Counted from the stretch's first letter, positions 51,368 to 61,949 are shown. The stretch: DNA of 64,000 nt from Diaphorobacter nitroreducens (GCA_003755025.1 RJVL01000002.1:496001-560000); one strand, 5' to 3'. The notes: generated by a model not told the origin, from the sequence alone. A program made the numbers and translations.

Positions 51368-52643
51368 GCAACGCGGCCATGGCTGTTGGGGCGCGCTGGC
51401 GCAGTCCCGCGCGGATGTCGTTGCCCGTGGGGCTCTGGAACAGGTGCAGGCCGAACTCCGGCAGCACGGCGATCAGGTGGTCGAAGATGTCGCCCTGGAT
51501 GGCTTCGTACTCCACCCAGGCGGTGGTGGCCGTGAAGCAGTACAGCTCCAGCGGCACCCCCTCGGCCGTGGGCTCCAGCGTGCGCACGATGAGCAGCATC
51601 TGCTGGTGGATGCGCGGGTGCGCGCGCACATAGGCTTCGCAGTAGGCGCGAAAGGTGCCAATGTTGGTCAGGCGGCGCTGGTTGGCGGGCTCCAGCGCCT
51701 GTGCACCCAGCTGCGCCTGCAGGGCGGCGTTGGTCTGCTGCACGTCGCGCAGCTTGCCTTCCAGGTAGGGGCGCAGGAGCGCGATGCGCGACAGGTGCTC
51801 GATCTCCGCCTCGGTGAGAAAGCGGACCGAGTTCGTGTCCAGCCGCAACGCGCGGCGGATGCGCCGCCCGCCCGAGCTGAACATGCCGCGCCAGTTCTTG
51901 AAGCTCTCGCTCATCAGCCGCCAGGTGGGGATGGTGGTGATGGTCTTGTCCCAGTTCTGCACCTTCACGGTGTGCAGCGCGATGTCCACCACGAAGCCGT
52001 CCGCGCCCACCTGGGGCATCTCGATCCAGTCGCCCACGCGCAGCATGTCGTTGGACGACAGCTGCACGCCGGCAGTGAACGAGAGGATGGTGTCCTTGAA
52101 CACCAGCATCAGCACCGCCGACATGGCGCCCAGGCCGGACAGCAGGATCAGTGGCGAGCGGTCCACCAGCGCCGCCACGATGACGATGGTGCCCACCAGC
52201 GCCAGCAGCAGCTTGCCCAGCTGCACATAGCTCTTGATCGAGCGCGTGGCCGTGGGCACGCCGTCCGGGGCCTGCTCATGCTCGTGCAGCACGGCGTCCA
52301 GCAGCGCGATCAGCGTCCGCACCAGCTGCAGCACGGTGAGCGCCACGGCCACGTTGCCGATCACTGCGGCCGCCACGGGGTGCACATGGGGCACGGCGCC
52401 GATGCCTGCCTGGATGACGAGCGACGGTGCCACATGCGCCAGACGCCGCAACACCTGGTCGTGCCAGAACACCCGCGCCCAGCGCGCGCCCACGCGTTCG
52501 CGCAGGCGCGGCACGGTGTTCAGCAGCACGTATTGGGCGACGGACTGGAGGGCGAAGGCCAGCAGCACCAGGCCGCACAGGCCCAGGGCGGCCTGCAGCC
52601 AAGGATCCAGATCGGCAATCAGCGGGGGCACGGACACAGGCAA
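51363..52643 (-). CDS. mechanosensitive ion channel, YbdG-like MscS family
   Basis: About 426 aa. Four or five hydrophobic segments (AALGLCGLVLLAFALQSVAQY; LLLALVGTIVIVAALV) lead to the pore and beta domains: GAMSAVLMLVFKDTILSFTAGVQL, VGDWIEMPQVGADGFVVDIALHTVKVQNWDKTITTIPTW. The C-terminal extension with the ESFKNWRGM segment is typical of YbdG/MscM. The start is uncertain: TTG 52643 has GGAAAG 5 nt upstream; GTG 52637 and 52631 are alternatives. Releases osmolytes under hypo-osmotic stress. Confidence 0.88.
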   Translation of the reverse strand: MPVSVPPLIADLDPWLQAALGLCGLVLLAFALQSVAQYVLLNTVPRLRERVGARWARVFWHDQVLRRLAHVAPSLVIQAGIGAVPHVHPVAAAVIGNVAVALTVLQLVRTLIALLDAVLHEHEQAPDGVPTATRSIKSYVQLGKLLLALVGTIVIVAALVDRSPLILLSGLGAMSAVLMLVFKDTILSFTAGVQLSSNDMLRVGDWIEMPQVGADGFVVDIALHTVKVQNWDKTITTIPTWRLMSESFKNWRGMFSSGGRRIRRALRLDTNSVRFLTEAEIEHLSRIALLRPYLEGKLRDVQQTNAALQAQLGAQALEPANQRRLTNIGTFRAYCEAYVRAHPRIHQQMLLIVRTLEPTAEGVPLELYCFTATTAWVEYEAIQGDIFDHLIAVLPEFGLHLFQSPTGNDIRAGLRQRAPTAMAALP

Positions 52644-52786
52644 GACAACTTTCCAGAAATGCAGGAAACGGCCGGCCCAGGCGGGGCGGCCATGCAGGGG
52701 ATGGGGGGATGAACGCCTAGAATTGGGCGCAGTACAGCCCATTGTGACCACTGCGCAGGTGCGCGGTTCCCCTTTTCCCAGCTTCC

Positions 52787-55519
52787 ATGCAAGACAAATA
52801 CAACCACACCGAGGTGGAGCGCGCCGCGCATGCCCACTGGAATGCCAACGACGCCTACCGCGTGACCGAGGACCAGGCCAAGCCCAAGTTCTATGCCTGC
52901 TCCATGCTGCCCTACCCCAGCGGCAAGCTGCACATGGGCCATGTGCGCAACTACACCATCAATGACATGCTCACGCGCAGCCTGCGCATGAAGGGCCACA
53001 ACGTCCTCATGCCCATGGGCTGGGATGCCTTCGGCCTGCCGGCCGAGAACGCCGCCCTCAAGAACGGCGTGCCGCCCGCGCAGTGGACCTACGACAACAT
53101 CGCCTACATGAAGAAGCAGATGCAGGCGATGGGGCTGGCCATCGACTGGAGCCGCGAGGTCGCCACCTGCGACCCCGACTACTACAAATGGAACCAGTGG
53201 CTGTTTTTGAAGATGCTGGACAAGGGCATCGCCTACCGCAAGACCCAGGTCGTGAACTGGGACCCGGTGGACCAGACCGTGCTGGCCAACGAGCAGGTGA
53301 TCGACGGGCGCGGCTGGCGCACCGGCGCGCTGGTGGAAAAGCGCGAGATCCCCGGCTACTACCTGAAGATCACCGACTACGCGCAGGAGCTGCTGGACCA
53401 TGTCCAGATCGGCAACGAGAAGGCCACGCTGACCGGCTGGCCCGACAAGGTGCGGCTGATGCAGGAGAACTGGATCGGCAAGTCGGCGGGCGTGCGCTTT
53501 GCGTTCCCGCACGACATCCGCAACGCCGCGGGCGAGCGGATCCAGGACGGCAAGCTGTACGTGTTCACCACGCGCGCCGACACCATCATGGGCGTGACGT
53601 TCTGCGCCGTCGCGCCCGAGCACCCGCTGGCCCAGCACGCCGCGGCGTCCAACGCCCCGCTGGCGGCCTTCATCGAGGAATGCAAGAAGGGCGGCACGAC
53701 CGAGGCCGAGCTGGCCCTGAAGGAAAAAGAGGGCATGCCCACGGGCCTGTTCGTCACCCACCCGCTCACCGGCGAGCAGGTCGAGGTGTGGGTGGGCAAC
53801 TACGTGCTCATGAGCTACGGCGACGGCGCCGTGATGGGTGTGCCCGCGCACGACGAGCGCGACTTTGCCTTCGCGCTCAAGTACCAGTTGCCCATCAAGC
53901 AAGTGGTGCTGGTGGACGGCGAGACCTTCGACTTCCACCAGTGGCAGGACTGGTACGGTGACAAGGAGCGCGGCGTCACCATCAATTCCGACAACTTCAG
54001 CGGTCTGTCGTACCAGGACGCCGTGGCCGCCGTGGCCCACGCGCTGGCCGAGAAGGGCCTGGGCGAGCTCAAGACCACCTGGCGCCTGCGCGACTGGGGC
54101 ATCAGCCGCCAGCGCTACTGGGGCACGCCGATCCCCATCATCCACTGCGAGAGCTGCGGCGCCGTGCCCGTGCCCGAGAAGGACCTGCCCGTGGTGCTGC
54201 CACAGGACCTGGTGCCCGACGGCAGCGGCAACCCGCTGGCCAAGTGCGAGGCCTTCCTGAAGGTGGACTGCCCCTGCTGCGGCAAGCCCGCGCGCCGCGA
54301 GACCGACACCATGGACACCTTCGTGGACTCGTCCTGGTACTTCATGCGCTACTGCGACCCGAAGAGCCGCGACGCTATGGTGGCGGGCGGCACCGACTAC
54401 TGGATGCGCGACCAGAAGGCCGCCACCGGCGGCAGCGGCATGGACCAGTACATCGGCGGCATCGAACACGCCATCCTGCACCTGCTGTATGCGCGCTTCT
54501 GGACCAAGGTGATGCGTGACCTGGGGCTGGTGAAGGTGGACGAGCCCTTCACCAAGCTGCTCACGCAAGGCATGGTGCTGAACCACATCTACAGCCGCCG
54601 CACGGCCAAGGGCGCCAAGGACTACTTCTGGCCGCACGACGTCGAGCACGTCTACGACGAGGCCGGCAAGATCGTTGGCGCCAAGCTCAAGAACCCCGCC
54701 GAGAGCGGCGACGGCCTGCTGCCCGTGGGCACGCCCATCGACTACGAGGGCGTGGGCACGATGTCCAAGTCCAAGAACAACGGCGTGGACCCGCAGCAGC
54801 TCATCGAGAAGTACGGCGCCGACACCGCGCGCCTGTACACCATGTTCACCGCGCCGCCCGAGCTGACGCTGGAGTGGAACGACGCCGCCGTGGAAGGCAG
54901 CTACCGCTTCCTGCGCCGCGTGTGGAACTTCGGCGTGAAGCTCTCCGCCATTGACAAGGACGCGGCCCTGGCCAGCGTGGCGGGCGCCGCCAGCCTGAAG
55001 GACGTGCAGTTCGGCAAGGAAGCCAAGGCGCTGCGCCTGGAGATCCACACCGTGCTCAAGCAGGTGGACTACGACTACCAGCGCATGCAGTACAACACCG
55101 TGGTCTCCGGCGCCATGAAGATGATCAACGCGCTGGAGGACTTCAAGGCCACGGACAGCGCCGGCGCCCAGGTGGCGCTGATCGAGGGCTTCGGCATCCT
55201 GCTGCGCGTGCTGTACCCGGCCACGCCGCACATCGCCCATGTGCTGTGGGACGAGCTGGGTTACGCCGGCGCCCTGGGCGACCTGCTGGACGCCGCCTGG
55301 CCCCAGGTGGCCCCCGATGCCCTGGTGCAGGACGAGCTGGAGCTGATGCTGCAGGTCAACGGCAAGCTGCGCGGCGCGATCCGCGTGGCCGCCTCGGCCG
55401 ACAAGGCTGCCATCGAGCAGGCCGCCCTGGCGAGCGAGGACTTCCAGAAGTTCGCCGAGGGCAAGGCGCCCAAGAAGGTCATCATCGTGCCCGGCCGCCT
55501 GGTCAACGTCGTCGTCTGA
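52787..55519 (+). CDS. leuS: leucyl-tRNA synthetase
   Basis: A 910-aa class I synthetase, longer than the ~860-aa E. coli enzyme. HIGH motif in [19 protein letters not shown]; editing-domain segment [16 protein letters not shown] and [14 protein letters not shown]; zinc-like cysteines in CESCGAVPV and [34 protein letters not shown] motif as [13 protein letters not shown]. Followed after 13 bp by lptE, and then holA, the conserved betaproteobacterial order. Confidence 0.97.
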   Translation: MQDKYNHTEVERAAHAHWNANDAYRVTEDQAKPKFYACSMLPYPSGKLHMGHVRNYTINDMLTRSLRMKGHNVLMPMGWDAFGLPAENAALKNGVPPAQWTYDNIAYMKKQMQAMGLAIDWSREVATCDPDYYKWNQWLFLKMLDKGIAYRKTQVVNWDPVDQTVLANEQVIDGRGWRTGALVEKREIPGYYLKITDYAQELLDHVQIGNEKATLTGWPDKVRLMQENWIGKSAGVRFAFPHDIRNAAGERIQDGKLYVFTTRADTIMGVTFCAVAPEHPLAQHAAASNAPLAAFIEECKKGGTTEAELALKEKEGMPTGLFVTHPLTGEQVEVWVGNYVLMSYGDGAVMGVPAHDERDFAFALKYQLPIKQVVLVDGETFDFHQWQDWYGDKERGVTINSDNFSGLSYQDAVAAVAHALAEKGLGELKTTWRLRDWGISRQRYWGTPIPIIHCESCGAVPVPEKDLPVVLPQDLVPDGSGNPLAKCEAFLKVDCPCCGKPARRETDTMDTFVDSSWYFMRYCDPKSRDAMVAGGTDYWMRDQKAATGGSGMDQYIGGIEHAILHLLYARFWTKVMRDLGLVKVDEPFTKLLTQGMVLNHIYSRRTAKGAKDYFWPHDVEHVYDEAGKIVGAKLKNPAESGDGLLPVGTPIDYEGVGTMSKSKNNGVDPQQLIEKYGADTARLYTMFTAPPELTLEWNDAAVEGSYRFLRRVWNFGVKLSAIDKDAALASVAGAASLKDVQFGKEAKALRLEIHTVLKQVDYDYQRMQYNTVVSGAMKMINALEDFKATDSAGAQVALIEGFGILLRVLYPATPHIAHVLWDELGYAGALGDLLDAAWPQVAPDALVQDELELMLQVNGKLRGAIRVAASADKAAIEQAALASEDFQKFAEGKAPKKVIIVPGRLVNVVV

Positions 55520-55532
55520 GAGCCCTCCCGCC

Positions 55533-56042
55533 ATGCACAAGCGCACCCTGCTCACCGCCGCGGCACTGGCGCCGCTGGCCGCCCTCACCGCCTGCGGCTT
55601 TCGCCTGCGCGGCGCGCCGCAGTTCGCCTTCCGGTCCCTGTACGTGCAGGCGCAGCCCGGCTCGCCGCTGGCACGCGAGCTGATCCGCACGCTGCAGGGG
55701 GCGGGCGGGGACCTCGTGGTGCTGACGGCGCCCGCGCAGCTGCCCCAGGCCGAGGCGATCCTGGACGTGCTGTCCGAGCAGCAGGAGCGCGTGGTGGTGG
55801 GCCTGAACGCCTCGGGCCAGGTGCGCGAGCTGCAGCTGCGCCAGCGCGTGCGCATCCGCCTGCGCGGCCAGCAAGGCCAGGAATGGATCGCCGACACCGA
55901 GCTGCTGCAACAGCGCGACATCAGCTACAACGAAACCGTCGCCCTTTCCAAGGAAGGCGAGGAGGCGATGCTGTTTCGCAACATGCGCACCGACCTCGTG
56001 CAGCAGCTGATGCGCCGCCTGGCGGCAGTGAAATCGCTGTAA
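55533..56042 (+). CDS. lptE: LPS-assembly lipoprotein LptE
   Basis: 169 aa with lipobox ALTAC (Cys21) followed by the typical GFRLRGAPQFAFRSLYVQA. The body contains ARELIRTLQGAGGDLVV and EEAMLFRNMRTDLVQQLMRRLAAV. It plugs the LptD barrel and is needed for LPS export to the outer membrane. It sits between leuS and holA, as in E. coli and relatives. Confidence 0.94.
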   Translation: MHKRTLLTAAALAPLAALTACGFRLRGAPQFAFRSLYVQAQPGSPLARELIRTLQGAGGDLVVLTAPAQLPQAEAILDVLSEQQERVVVGLNASGQVRELQLRQRVRIRLRGQQGQEWIADTELLQQRDISYNETVALSKEGEEAMLFRNMRTDLVQQLMRRLAAVKSL

Positions 56043-56047
56043 CGCTC

Positions 56048-56100
56048 CTTATTTAATAGCTGTTTGCGCTTGCTGCACGGGCGCTAGCGGCATATTTGTT
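56048..56100. repeat. dispersed palindromic repeat, copy 19
   Basis: TTTAATAGCTGTTTGCGCTT, loop, then GGGCGCTAGCGGCATATTTG. It has the upstream CTCCTTATTT extension also seen in copies 2 and 11, and lies between lptE and holA. Confidence 0.85.
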
Positions 56101-56115
56101 ACTAGAACAGGCCGC

Positions 56116-57162
56116 ATGCAAATCGCTTTGAACCAGCTCGGTGCGCAGCTGCACAAAGGCCTGCGCCCGCTCTACACGCTGCACGGCGACGAGGCGCTGT
56201 TGCAGCAGGAGGCGCTGGACGCCATCCGCGCCGCGGCACGTGCGCAGGGCTATACCGAGCGCAGCAGCTTCACCGTGGCCGGCGCGCATTTCGACTGGAG
56301 CGGTGTGCTGGCCGCGGGCGGGTCGTTGAGCCTGTTCGCCGACAAGCAGATCGTGGAGATCCGCATCCCCTCGGGCAAGCCCGGCAAGGACGGCGCCGCC
56401 GCGCTGCAGCAGATGGCTGCCGCCGCGCCGGGCAACGACAGCACGCTCACCGTGGTGGTGCTGCCGCGCCTGGACAAGGCCACGCGCACGGGCGCGTGGT
56501 TCGCGGCACTCGAAGCGCACGGCGCCACGGTGCAGATCGACCCCGTGGAGCGCGCCCAGCTGCCCGGCTGGATCGCCCAGCGCCTGGCCGCGCAAGGCCA
56601 GCGCGTGGTCGCGGGCGAAGAGGGGCAGCGCACGCTGCAGTTCTTCGCCGACCGGGTGGAGGGCAACCTGCTGGCCGCGCACCAGGAGATCCAGAAACTC
56701 GCGCTGCTGCACCCCGAGGGGGAACTCACCTGGGCGCAGGTCGAAGCGGCCGTGCTCAACGTGGCGCGCTACGACGTGTTCAAGCTGTCCGAGGCGGTGC
56801 TTTCCGGCCAGGTGGCGCGCGTGCAGCGCATGCTGGACGGCCTGCAGGCCGAGGGCGAGGCCGAGGTGCTGGTGCACTGGGCGCTGGCCGAGGACATCCG
56901 CGCCCTCAAGCGCGTGAAAGACGCCATGAACGCCGGCAAGCCCCTGCCCATGGCCCTGCGCGAGAACCGCGTCTGGGGCGCGAAGGAGCGGTTGTTCGAG
57001 CGCCTGCTGCCCCAGGCCAGCGACGCCGCCCTGGCGCGGCTGCTGCAGTCCGCCCACACGGTGGACGGCATCGTCAAGGGCCTGAAGGCGCCCGACTGGC
57101 CACAGGACGGCTGGCAGGCGCTCTCGCGGCTGGCGCTGCAGATGTGCAAGCTGGCGCGCTGA
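56116..57162 (+). CDS. holA: DNA polymerase III delta subunit
   Basis: A 348-aa clamp-loader wrench subunit that opens the beta clamp. N-terminal LYTLHGDEALLQQEALDAIRAAA, AGGSLSLFADKQIVEIRIPSGKPGK and RLDKATRTGAWFAALEAHGA are typical, with the AAA+-like first domain and helical lid. C-terminal collar region includes LHWALAEDIRALKRV-like VHWALAEDIRALKRVKDAM. Last gene of leuS-lptE-holA. Confidence 0.93.
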   Translation: MQIALNQLGAQLHKGLRPLYTLHGDEALLQQEALDAIRAAARAQGYTERSSFTVAGAHFDWSGVLAAGGSLSLFADKQIVEIRIPSGKPGKDGAAALQQMAAAAPGNDSTLTVVVLPRLDKATRTGAWFAALEAHGATVQIDPVERAQLPGWIAQRLAAQGQRVVAGEEGQRTLQFFADRVEGNLLAAHQEIQKLALLHPEGELTWAQVEAAVLNVARYDVFKLSEAVLSGQVARVQRMLDGLQAEGEAEVLVHWALAEDIRALKRVKDAMNAGKPLPMALRENRVWGAKERLFERLLPQASDAALARLLQSAHTVDGIVKGLKAPDWPQDGWQALSRLALQMCKLAR

Positions 57163-57168
57163 GATTGC

Positions 57169-57227
57169 AAGGAAAATATGGCTCTGGCGCTTATGAGATA
57201 AGCGCTAGTAGCTATTGATTCAGGAGC
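57169..57227. repeat. dispersed palindromic repeat, copy 20
   Basis: Reverse orientation: AAATATGGCTCTGGCGCTTA, loop, then TAAGCGCTAGTAGCTATTGA. It lies between holA and the convergent small gene, ending at the latter's stop codon. Confidence 0.85.
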
Positions 57228-57228
57228 T

Positions 57229-57513
57229 TTAGGCGACCAGCGCCGCACGCGCCTTGTCCGCCCACTGCTGCAGCTGGTCCACCAGGGCCTGGTGGCTGAA
57301 GGAGCAGCTCTCCTCGGTGAACAGCGCGCCGGCCTCCAGCCGGTCCAACAGCCCCAGCAGCACCTCGCCATAGCGCGGGGGCAGGGCGGCCAGCAGCACG
57401 GCGTGGCCGCGCGCGGCGGCGCTGAAGGCGTGGTTGCTGATGCGCTGCTCGCGCAGGGCGTGCAGGTCGGCCTGCAGGTTGTCGAGCTGGTGGGTGGCGA
57501 GTTCGGCGGTCAT
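57229..57513 (-). CDS. small conserved hypothetical protein
   Basis: 94 aa, mostly helical ([63 protein letters not shown]). No signal peptide or known motif. It lies between holA and proA and is divergent from proA with about 90 bp between starts. Coding character is similar to that of its neighbours. Function unknown. Confidence 0.6.
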   Translation of the reverse strand: MTAELATHQLDNLQADLHALREQRISNHAFSAAARGHAVLLAALPPRYGEVLLGLLDRLEAGALFTEESCSFSHQALVDQLQQWADKARAALVA

Positions 57514-57603
57514 GGCGAGGGCACGGAGGGTGGCAAAGGCCTCAAGCGTAGCCGGAGTCCCCCGGCCAGCGTGGCGGCGGTGAACTGCGTCAGAATCACG
57601 CCC

Positions 57604-58884
57604 ATGAACGCGCTGAACATCGCTGAATACACGCACACGCTTGGTTTGCAGGCAAAAACGGCCTCCGCCCAAATGGCGCGCGCGCCGGCAGCTATCAAAA
57701 ACAAGGCATTGCTGGCCCTGGCGCGGTTGCTGCGCCAGAACGTGGACGCCCTGCAGGGGGACAACGCCCGCGACCTGGAGCGCGCCCGCGCCGCCGGCCT
57801 GGCTGAGCCCATGGTGGACCGCCTCAAGCTGACCCCCAAGGTGCTGGAGACCTGCGCCCAGGGCTGCGAGCAGCTGGCGGCCATGCCGGACATCATTGGC
57901 GAGATCCAGGGCATGAAGCAGCAGCCCAGCGGCATCCGCGTGGGACAGATGCGGGTGCCGATCGGCGTGTTCGGCATGATCTACGAGAGCCGGCCCAACG
58001 TGACCATCGAGGCCGCGAGCCTGTCCATCAAGAGCGGCAACGCCTGCATCCTGCGCGGCGGCTCCGAGGCCATCGACTCCAACAAGGCGCTGGCGCGCCT
58101 CGTGGCCCAGGCGCTGGCCGAGGCCGGCCTGCCCGAGCACGGCGTGCAACTGGTGCAGACCACCGACCGCGCCGCCGTGGGCCAGCTCATCGCCATGCCG
58201 CAATACGTGGACGTGATCATCCCGCGCGGCGGCAAGGGGCTGATCGAGCGCATCAGCGCCGAGGCCAAGGTGCCCGTGATCAAGCACCTGGACGGCAATT
58301 GCCACACTTATGTGGACGACCCCTGCGACATCGCCATGGCCGTGCAGGTGGCCGACAACGCCAAGACCCAGAAGTACAGCCCGTGCAACGCCAGCGAGGG
58401 CCTGCTGGTGGCGCGCGGCGTGGCGGCCGAGTTCCTGCCGCAGATCGGCGCCGTCTACGCCGCCAAGGGCGTGGAGATGCGCGGCTGCCCCGAGGCGCTG
58501 GCCATATTGCGCGCCGTTCCGGGCGTGCAGCTGGCCGAGGCCACCGAGGCCGACTGGAGCGAGGAGTACCTGGCCCCCATCATCAGCGTGAAGGTGGTGG
58601 CAGGCGTGGATGAGGCCATCGCGCACATCAACCGCTACGGCAGCCACCACACCGACGCGATCCTCACGCGCGACCACATGCACGCCCAGCAGTTCCTGCG
58701 CGACGTGGATTCCGCCAGCGTGATGGTCAATGCCAGCACGCGCTTTGCCGACGGCTTCGAGTACGGGCTGGGCGCCGAGATCGGCATCAGTACCGACAAG
58801 TTCCACGCGCGCGGCCCGGTAGGCATCGAGGGCCTGACGTCGCTCAAGTGGGTGGTGTTGGGTGAGGGTGAGGTGCGGACTTGA
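57604..58884 (+). CDS. proA: glutamate-5-semialdehyde dehydrogenase
   Basis: A 426-aa aldehyde dehydrogenase superfamily enzyme, the second step of proline synthesis (gamma-glutamyl phosphate to the semialdehyde, using NADPH). Motifs: [55 protein letters not shown], catalytic Cys in [16 protein letters not shown], and C-terminal [24 protein letters not shown]. Residues [19 protein letters not shown] near the N-terminus are encoded by a diverged dispersed repeat. ATG 57604 fits. Confidence 0.96.
   Translation: MNALNIAEYTHTLGLQAKTASAQMARAPAAIKNKALLALARLLRQNVDALQGDNARDLERARAAGLAEPMVDRLKLTPKVLETCAQGCEQLAAMPDIIGEIQGMKQQPSGIRVGQMRVPIGVFGMIYESRPNVTIEAASLSIKSGNACILRGGSEAIDSNKALARLVAQALAEAGLPEHGVQLVQTTDRAAVGQLIAMPQYVDVIIPRGGKGLIERISAEAKVPVIKHLDGNCHTYVDDPCDIAMAVQVADNAKTQKYSPCNASEGLLVARGVAAEFLPQIGAVYAAKGVEMRGCPEALAILRAVPGVQLAEATEADWSEEYLAPIISVKVVAGVDEAIAHINRYGSHHTDAILTRDHMHAQQFLRDVDSASVMVNASTRFADGFEYGLGAEIGISTDKFHARGPVGIEGLTSLKWVVLGEGEVRT
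57650..57700. repeat. dispersed palindromic repeat inside proA (copy 21)
   Basis: Reverse orientation: GCAAAAACGGCCTCCGCCCA then GCGCCGGCAGCTATCAAAAA. It keeps the AGCTATCAAAAA end of the family; the palindromic centre is eroded. Confidence 0.5.
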
Positions 58885-58889
58885 TGGGG

Positions 58890-58945
58890 TTGCTGCTAGT
58901 TTGATAGCTGCTGGCGCCCGTCAACATTGGGATTGAGGCCAATTG
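58890..58945. repeat. dispersed palindromic repeat, copy 22
   Basis: TAGTTTGATAGCTGCTGGCG, then TTGAGGCCAATTG. It fills the gap between proA and trkA and ends 3 bp before the trkA start codon; no clear SD is left, so the repeat may influence trkA translation. Confidence 0.8.
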
Positions 58946-58948
58946 CGC

Positions 58949-60403
58949 ATGAAGATCATCATCCTGGGAGCGGGGCGCGTGGGCTACAGCGTGGCCGACA
59001 GCCTGGTGTCGGAGAAGAACGACATCACCGTCATCGACACCGACGCCGAGCGGCTGCGCGACCTGGAGGCGCGGTTTGACCTGCGCGGGGTAGTGGGCAA
59101 CGGCATCGACCCCCAGGTGCTGGCCGAGGCCGGCGCGCGCGACACCGACCTGCTGATCGCCTGCGCCGCGCAGGACGAGACCAACCTGGTGTGCTGCAAG
59201 GTCGCGCAGCTGATGTTCAACATCCCCACGCGCATCGCGCGCGTGCGCTCGTCGGGCCTGGAACTGGAGCGCAACCAGGCGCTGCTGGGCAAGGAGGGCT
59301 TTGGCGTGGACCGCGTCATCTGTCCCGAGGAATCGCTCACGCGCTACATCGGCAAGCTGGTGGAATACCCCGAGGCGCTGCAGGTGCGCGAATTCGCGGG
59401 CGGGCGCGCCTGCCTGGTGTCGGTGCGCGCGCGCCCCGGCGCTCCCATGGTGGGCATGCGCATCGCCACCATGCGCGAAACCGCGCCCGACGTTGCCATG
59501 CGCATCGTGGCCATCTACCGGCGCTTTCCCGACGAGCCCGACCGCTTCCTGCCCTGCGACGGCGCCACGCGCGTGGAGCCGGGTGACGAGGTGTTCGTGC
59601 TGTCCGCGCGCGAGCAGATCCCGCAGGTGCTGGCCGCGCTGCACCGCCACCATGGGCACCCGGCGCGGCCCGTGCGCCGCATCATGATTGCAGGCGGCGG
59701 GCGCGTGGGCCTGCGGCTGGCGCGCCAGTTGGCCCAGCGGGGGGGCTTTCACATCAAGGTGGTGGAAGAAAGTGCCGAGCGCTGCGTGGCGCTGGCGGCC
59801 GAGTTGCCCTCCGACATCCTCGTGCTGCAGGGCGACGCCACCGACGAGGACCTGCTGGGCGACGAGAGCATCGAGGAGGTGGACCTCTTCCTCGCGCTCA
59901 CCGACGACGACGAGGACAACATCATGGCCAGCCTGCTGGCCAAGCGCATGGGCGCGAGCCGCGTGCTGGCGCTCATCAACCGCCGCACCTATGCCGACCT
60001 GATGCATGGCACGCAGATCGATATTGCGCTGTCGCCCGCGCAGGCCATGCTGGGCGAGCTGCTGGCCTATGTGCGGCGCGGCGACGTGCAGGCCGTGCAC
60101 AGCCTGCGCCGCGGCGTGGCCGAGGCGCTGGAGATCGTGGCCCGCGGCGACCGCAAGAATTCGCGCGTGGTGGGCCGCAAGGTCAGCGAGATCCACCTGC
60201 CCGCCGAGGTGCACATGGGCCTGATCGTGCGCGGTCTGCCCGAGGACGGTGGCGAGCCGCCGGCCGACGCACCGCCCCAGGTCATCATTCCGCGCAGCCA
60301 CACCGTGATCGAGAGCAACGACCACGTGGTGTTCTTCCTGCCCCACAAGCGGCTGGTGCGCGAGGTGGAAAAGCAGTTCCGCGTGAGCGCCACCTTCTTC
60401 TGA
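58949..60403 (+). CDS. trkA: Trk system potassium uptake regulatory subunit TrkA
   Basis: A 484-aa peripheral protein with two RCK/KTN repeats: first Rossmann IIILGAGRVGYSVADSL with VIDTDAERL, second IMIAGGGRVGLRLARQLA with VVEESAERC, each followed by a TrkA_C domain. It gates TrkH in response to NAD(H)/ATP. ATG 58949 (MKIIILG) is used; TTG 58943 is in frame but less likely. A dispersed repeat directly precedes it. trkH follows 15 bp later. Confidence 0.94.
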   Translation: MKIIILGAGRVGYSVADSLVSEKNDITVIDTDAERLRDLEARFDLRGVVGNGIDPQVLAEAGARDTDLLIACAAQDETNLVCCKVAQLMFNIPTRIARVRSSGLELERNQALLGKEGFGVDRVICPEESLTRYIGKLVEYPEALQVREFAGGRACLVSVRARPGAPMVGMRIATMRETAPDVAMRIVAIYRRFPDEPDRFLPCDGATRVEPGDEVFVLSAREQIPQVLAALHRHHGHPARPVRRIMIAGGGRVGLRLARQLAQRGGFHIKVVEESAERCVALAAELPSDILVLQGDATDEDLLGDESIEEVDLFLALTDDDEDNIMASLLAKRMGASRVLALINRRTYADLMHGTQIDIALSPAQAMLGELLAYVRRGDVQAVHSLRRGVAEALEIVARGDRKNSRVVGRKVSEIHLPAEVHMGLIVRGLPEDGGEPPADAPPQVIIPRSHTVIESNDHVVFFLPHKRLVREVEKQFRVSATFF

Positions 60404-60418
60404 TCGGCAGGAGCCGCG

Positions 60419-61885
60419 ATGTCCGACGTCCTGCCCGTCATGCGCGTACTCGGTGCCTTGCTGGCACTGTTTGCCGTGTCCATGGGGGTGCCGCTGGCGG
60501 CGTCGCTCTGGGCGCGGGAGGGCCTGTGGCAGCACTACGCCACGGCCATCGCCGTCACATCCATGGCCAGCGCGCTGCTGTGGGGCGGCCTGCGCGCGCA
60601 CAAGCGCGAGCTGCTGCCGCGCCACGGCGTGATGCTGGTGTCGGTGGTGTGGGGGATCCTGCCGCTGTTCGCGGCGCTGCCGCTGCTGCTAGTGATGCAC
60701 GCCATCGGCCGGCCGCTGTCGTTCACGCATGCCTACTTCGAATCGGTGTCGGGCCTCACCACCACCGGCGCCACGGTGCTGGCCGAGCTGGATCGGCTCC
60801 CCCTGTCGGTGAACATGTGGCGCACGTTCATGCAGTGGATCGGCGGCATGGGCATCCTGATTCTTGCGGTGGCGGTGCTGCCGCTGCTGGGGGTGGGCGG
60901 CAGCCAGCTCTTCAAGGCCGAGGCTGCGGGCCCGGTGAAAGACACCAAGCTCACCCCGCGCATGACCGAGACGGCCAAGGGGCTGTGGGGCGTGTACGTG
61001 GTGTTCTCGCTGGTGTGCGCGCTCGCGTTCTGGCTGGGCGGCATGACGCCGCCGGACGCGATCATGCATATGTTCGCCACCGTCAGCCTGGGCGGACTGT
61101 CGCCCCACGATGCGAGCTTTGCCTACTTCGAGTCGCCGCTGCTGGAAACCATCGCCCTGGTTTTCATGCTGTGCGCCAGCTGCAACTTCGCGCTGTACTT
61201 CATCGCGCTGCGCAAGGGCAACTGGCGGGGCTTCTGGCGCGACCCCGAGATGCGCGCCACGATCACCGCGCTGCTGGGCGGCGGGCTGTTGGTGGCGTTG
61301 CTGCTGTGGGCCAAGGGCGTGTACGACCCGCTGCAGGCGCTGCGCCACGGCATGTTCAACGTGGTGTCGGTGGCCACGACCACGGGCTTTGCCACCACCG
61401 ACTACCTGGGCTGGCCGGTGTTCGCGCCGGTGTTCATGCTGCTGCTGTCGGGTGTGGCCACCAGCGCCGGGTCCACGGGCGGCGGCATCAAGATGGTGCG
61501 CATGCTGATCCTGCTGAAGCAGGCGCGCCGCGAGATGACGCGCATCGTGCACCCGCGTGCGGTGCAGCCCGTGCGCCTGGGCGACCGCGTGGTGGACAAC
61601 CGCATGATCTTCTCGGTGCTGGCCTTCATGCTGGTCTACGGCGCCACAGTGATCACGCTGAGCATGGTGCTGCTGCTGACCGACCTGGACATGGTGACCG
61701 CGTTCTCGGCCGTGCTGGCCAGCGTGCACTGCATGGGGCCGGGGCTGGGAATGCTGGGGCCGGCCTCCAACTTCGCGGTGCTCACCGACTTCCAGCTGTG
61801 GGTCTGTACGCTGGCCATGCTGCTGGGACGCCTGGAGATCCTGAGCTTCATGGCCCTGCTCACGCCCGCATTCTGGCGGCGCTAG
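60419..61885 (+). CDS. trkH: Trk system potassium uptake protein TrkH
   Basis: A 488-aa membrane channel with four pore-loop repeats. Selectivity-filter-like segments include ESVSGLTTTGATV, ATVSLGGLSPHD, NVVSVATTTGFATTD and VLASVHCMGPGLG. About ten TM helices. GMGILILAVAVLPLLGVGG is a TrkH hallmark. It forms the K+ uptake system with TrkA; both are the first two genes of a potassium/glutathione stretch ending with kup. Confidence 0.95.
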   Translation: MSDVLPVMRVLGALLALFAVSMGVPLAASLWAREGLWQHYATAIAVTSMASALLWGGLRAHKRELLPRHGVMLVSVVWGILPLFAALPLLLVMHAIGRPLSFTHAYFESVSGLTTTGATVLAELDRLPLSVNMWRTFMQWIGGMGILILAVAVLPLLGVGGSQLFKAEAAGPVKDTKLTPRMTETAKGLWGVYVVFSLVCALAFWLGGMTPPDAIMHMFATVSLGGLSPHDASFAYFESPLLETIALVFMLCASCNFALYFIALRKGNWRGFWRDPEMRATITALLGGGLLVALLLWAKGVYDPLQALRHGMFNVVSVATTTGFATTDYLGWPVFAPVFMLLLSGVATSAGSTGGGIKMVRMLILLKQARREMTRIVHPRAVQPVRLGDRVVDNRMIFSVLAFMLVYGATVITLSMVLLLTDLDMVTAFSAVLASVHCMGPGLGMLGPASNFAVLTDFQLWVCTLAMLLGRLEILSFMALLTPAFWRR

Positions 61886-61949
61886 GGCGCACGGGGCCTT
61901 CCCTACAATCGTCGCCAACCTCTTTCCGTCTCCCATTTGAGGGCTCTTC

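Noticed and set aside
52619-55921. 1100-codon open frame on the minus strand
   Set aside because: It is the antisense shadow of leuS and lptE. The translation is rich in His, Gly, Arg and Val low-complexity runs typical of frames opposite high-GC genes.
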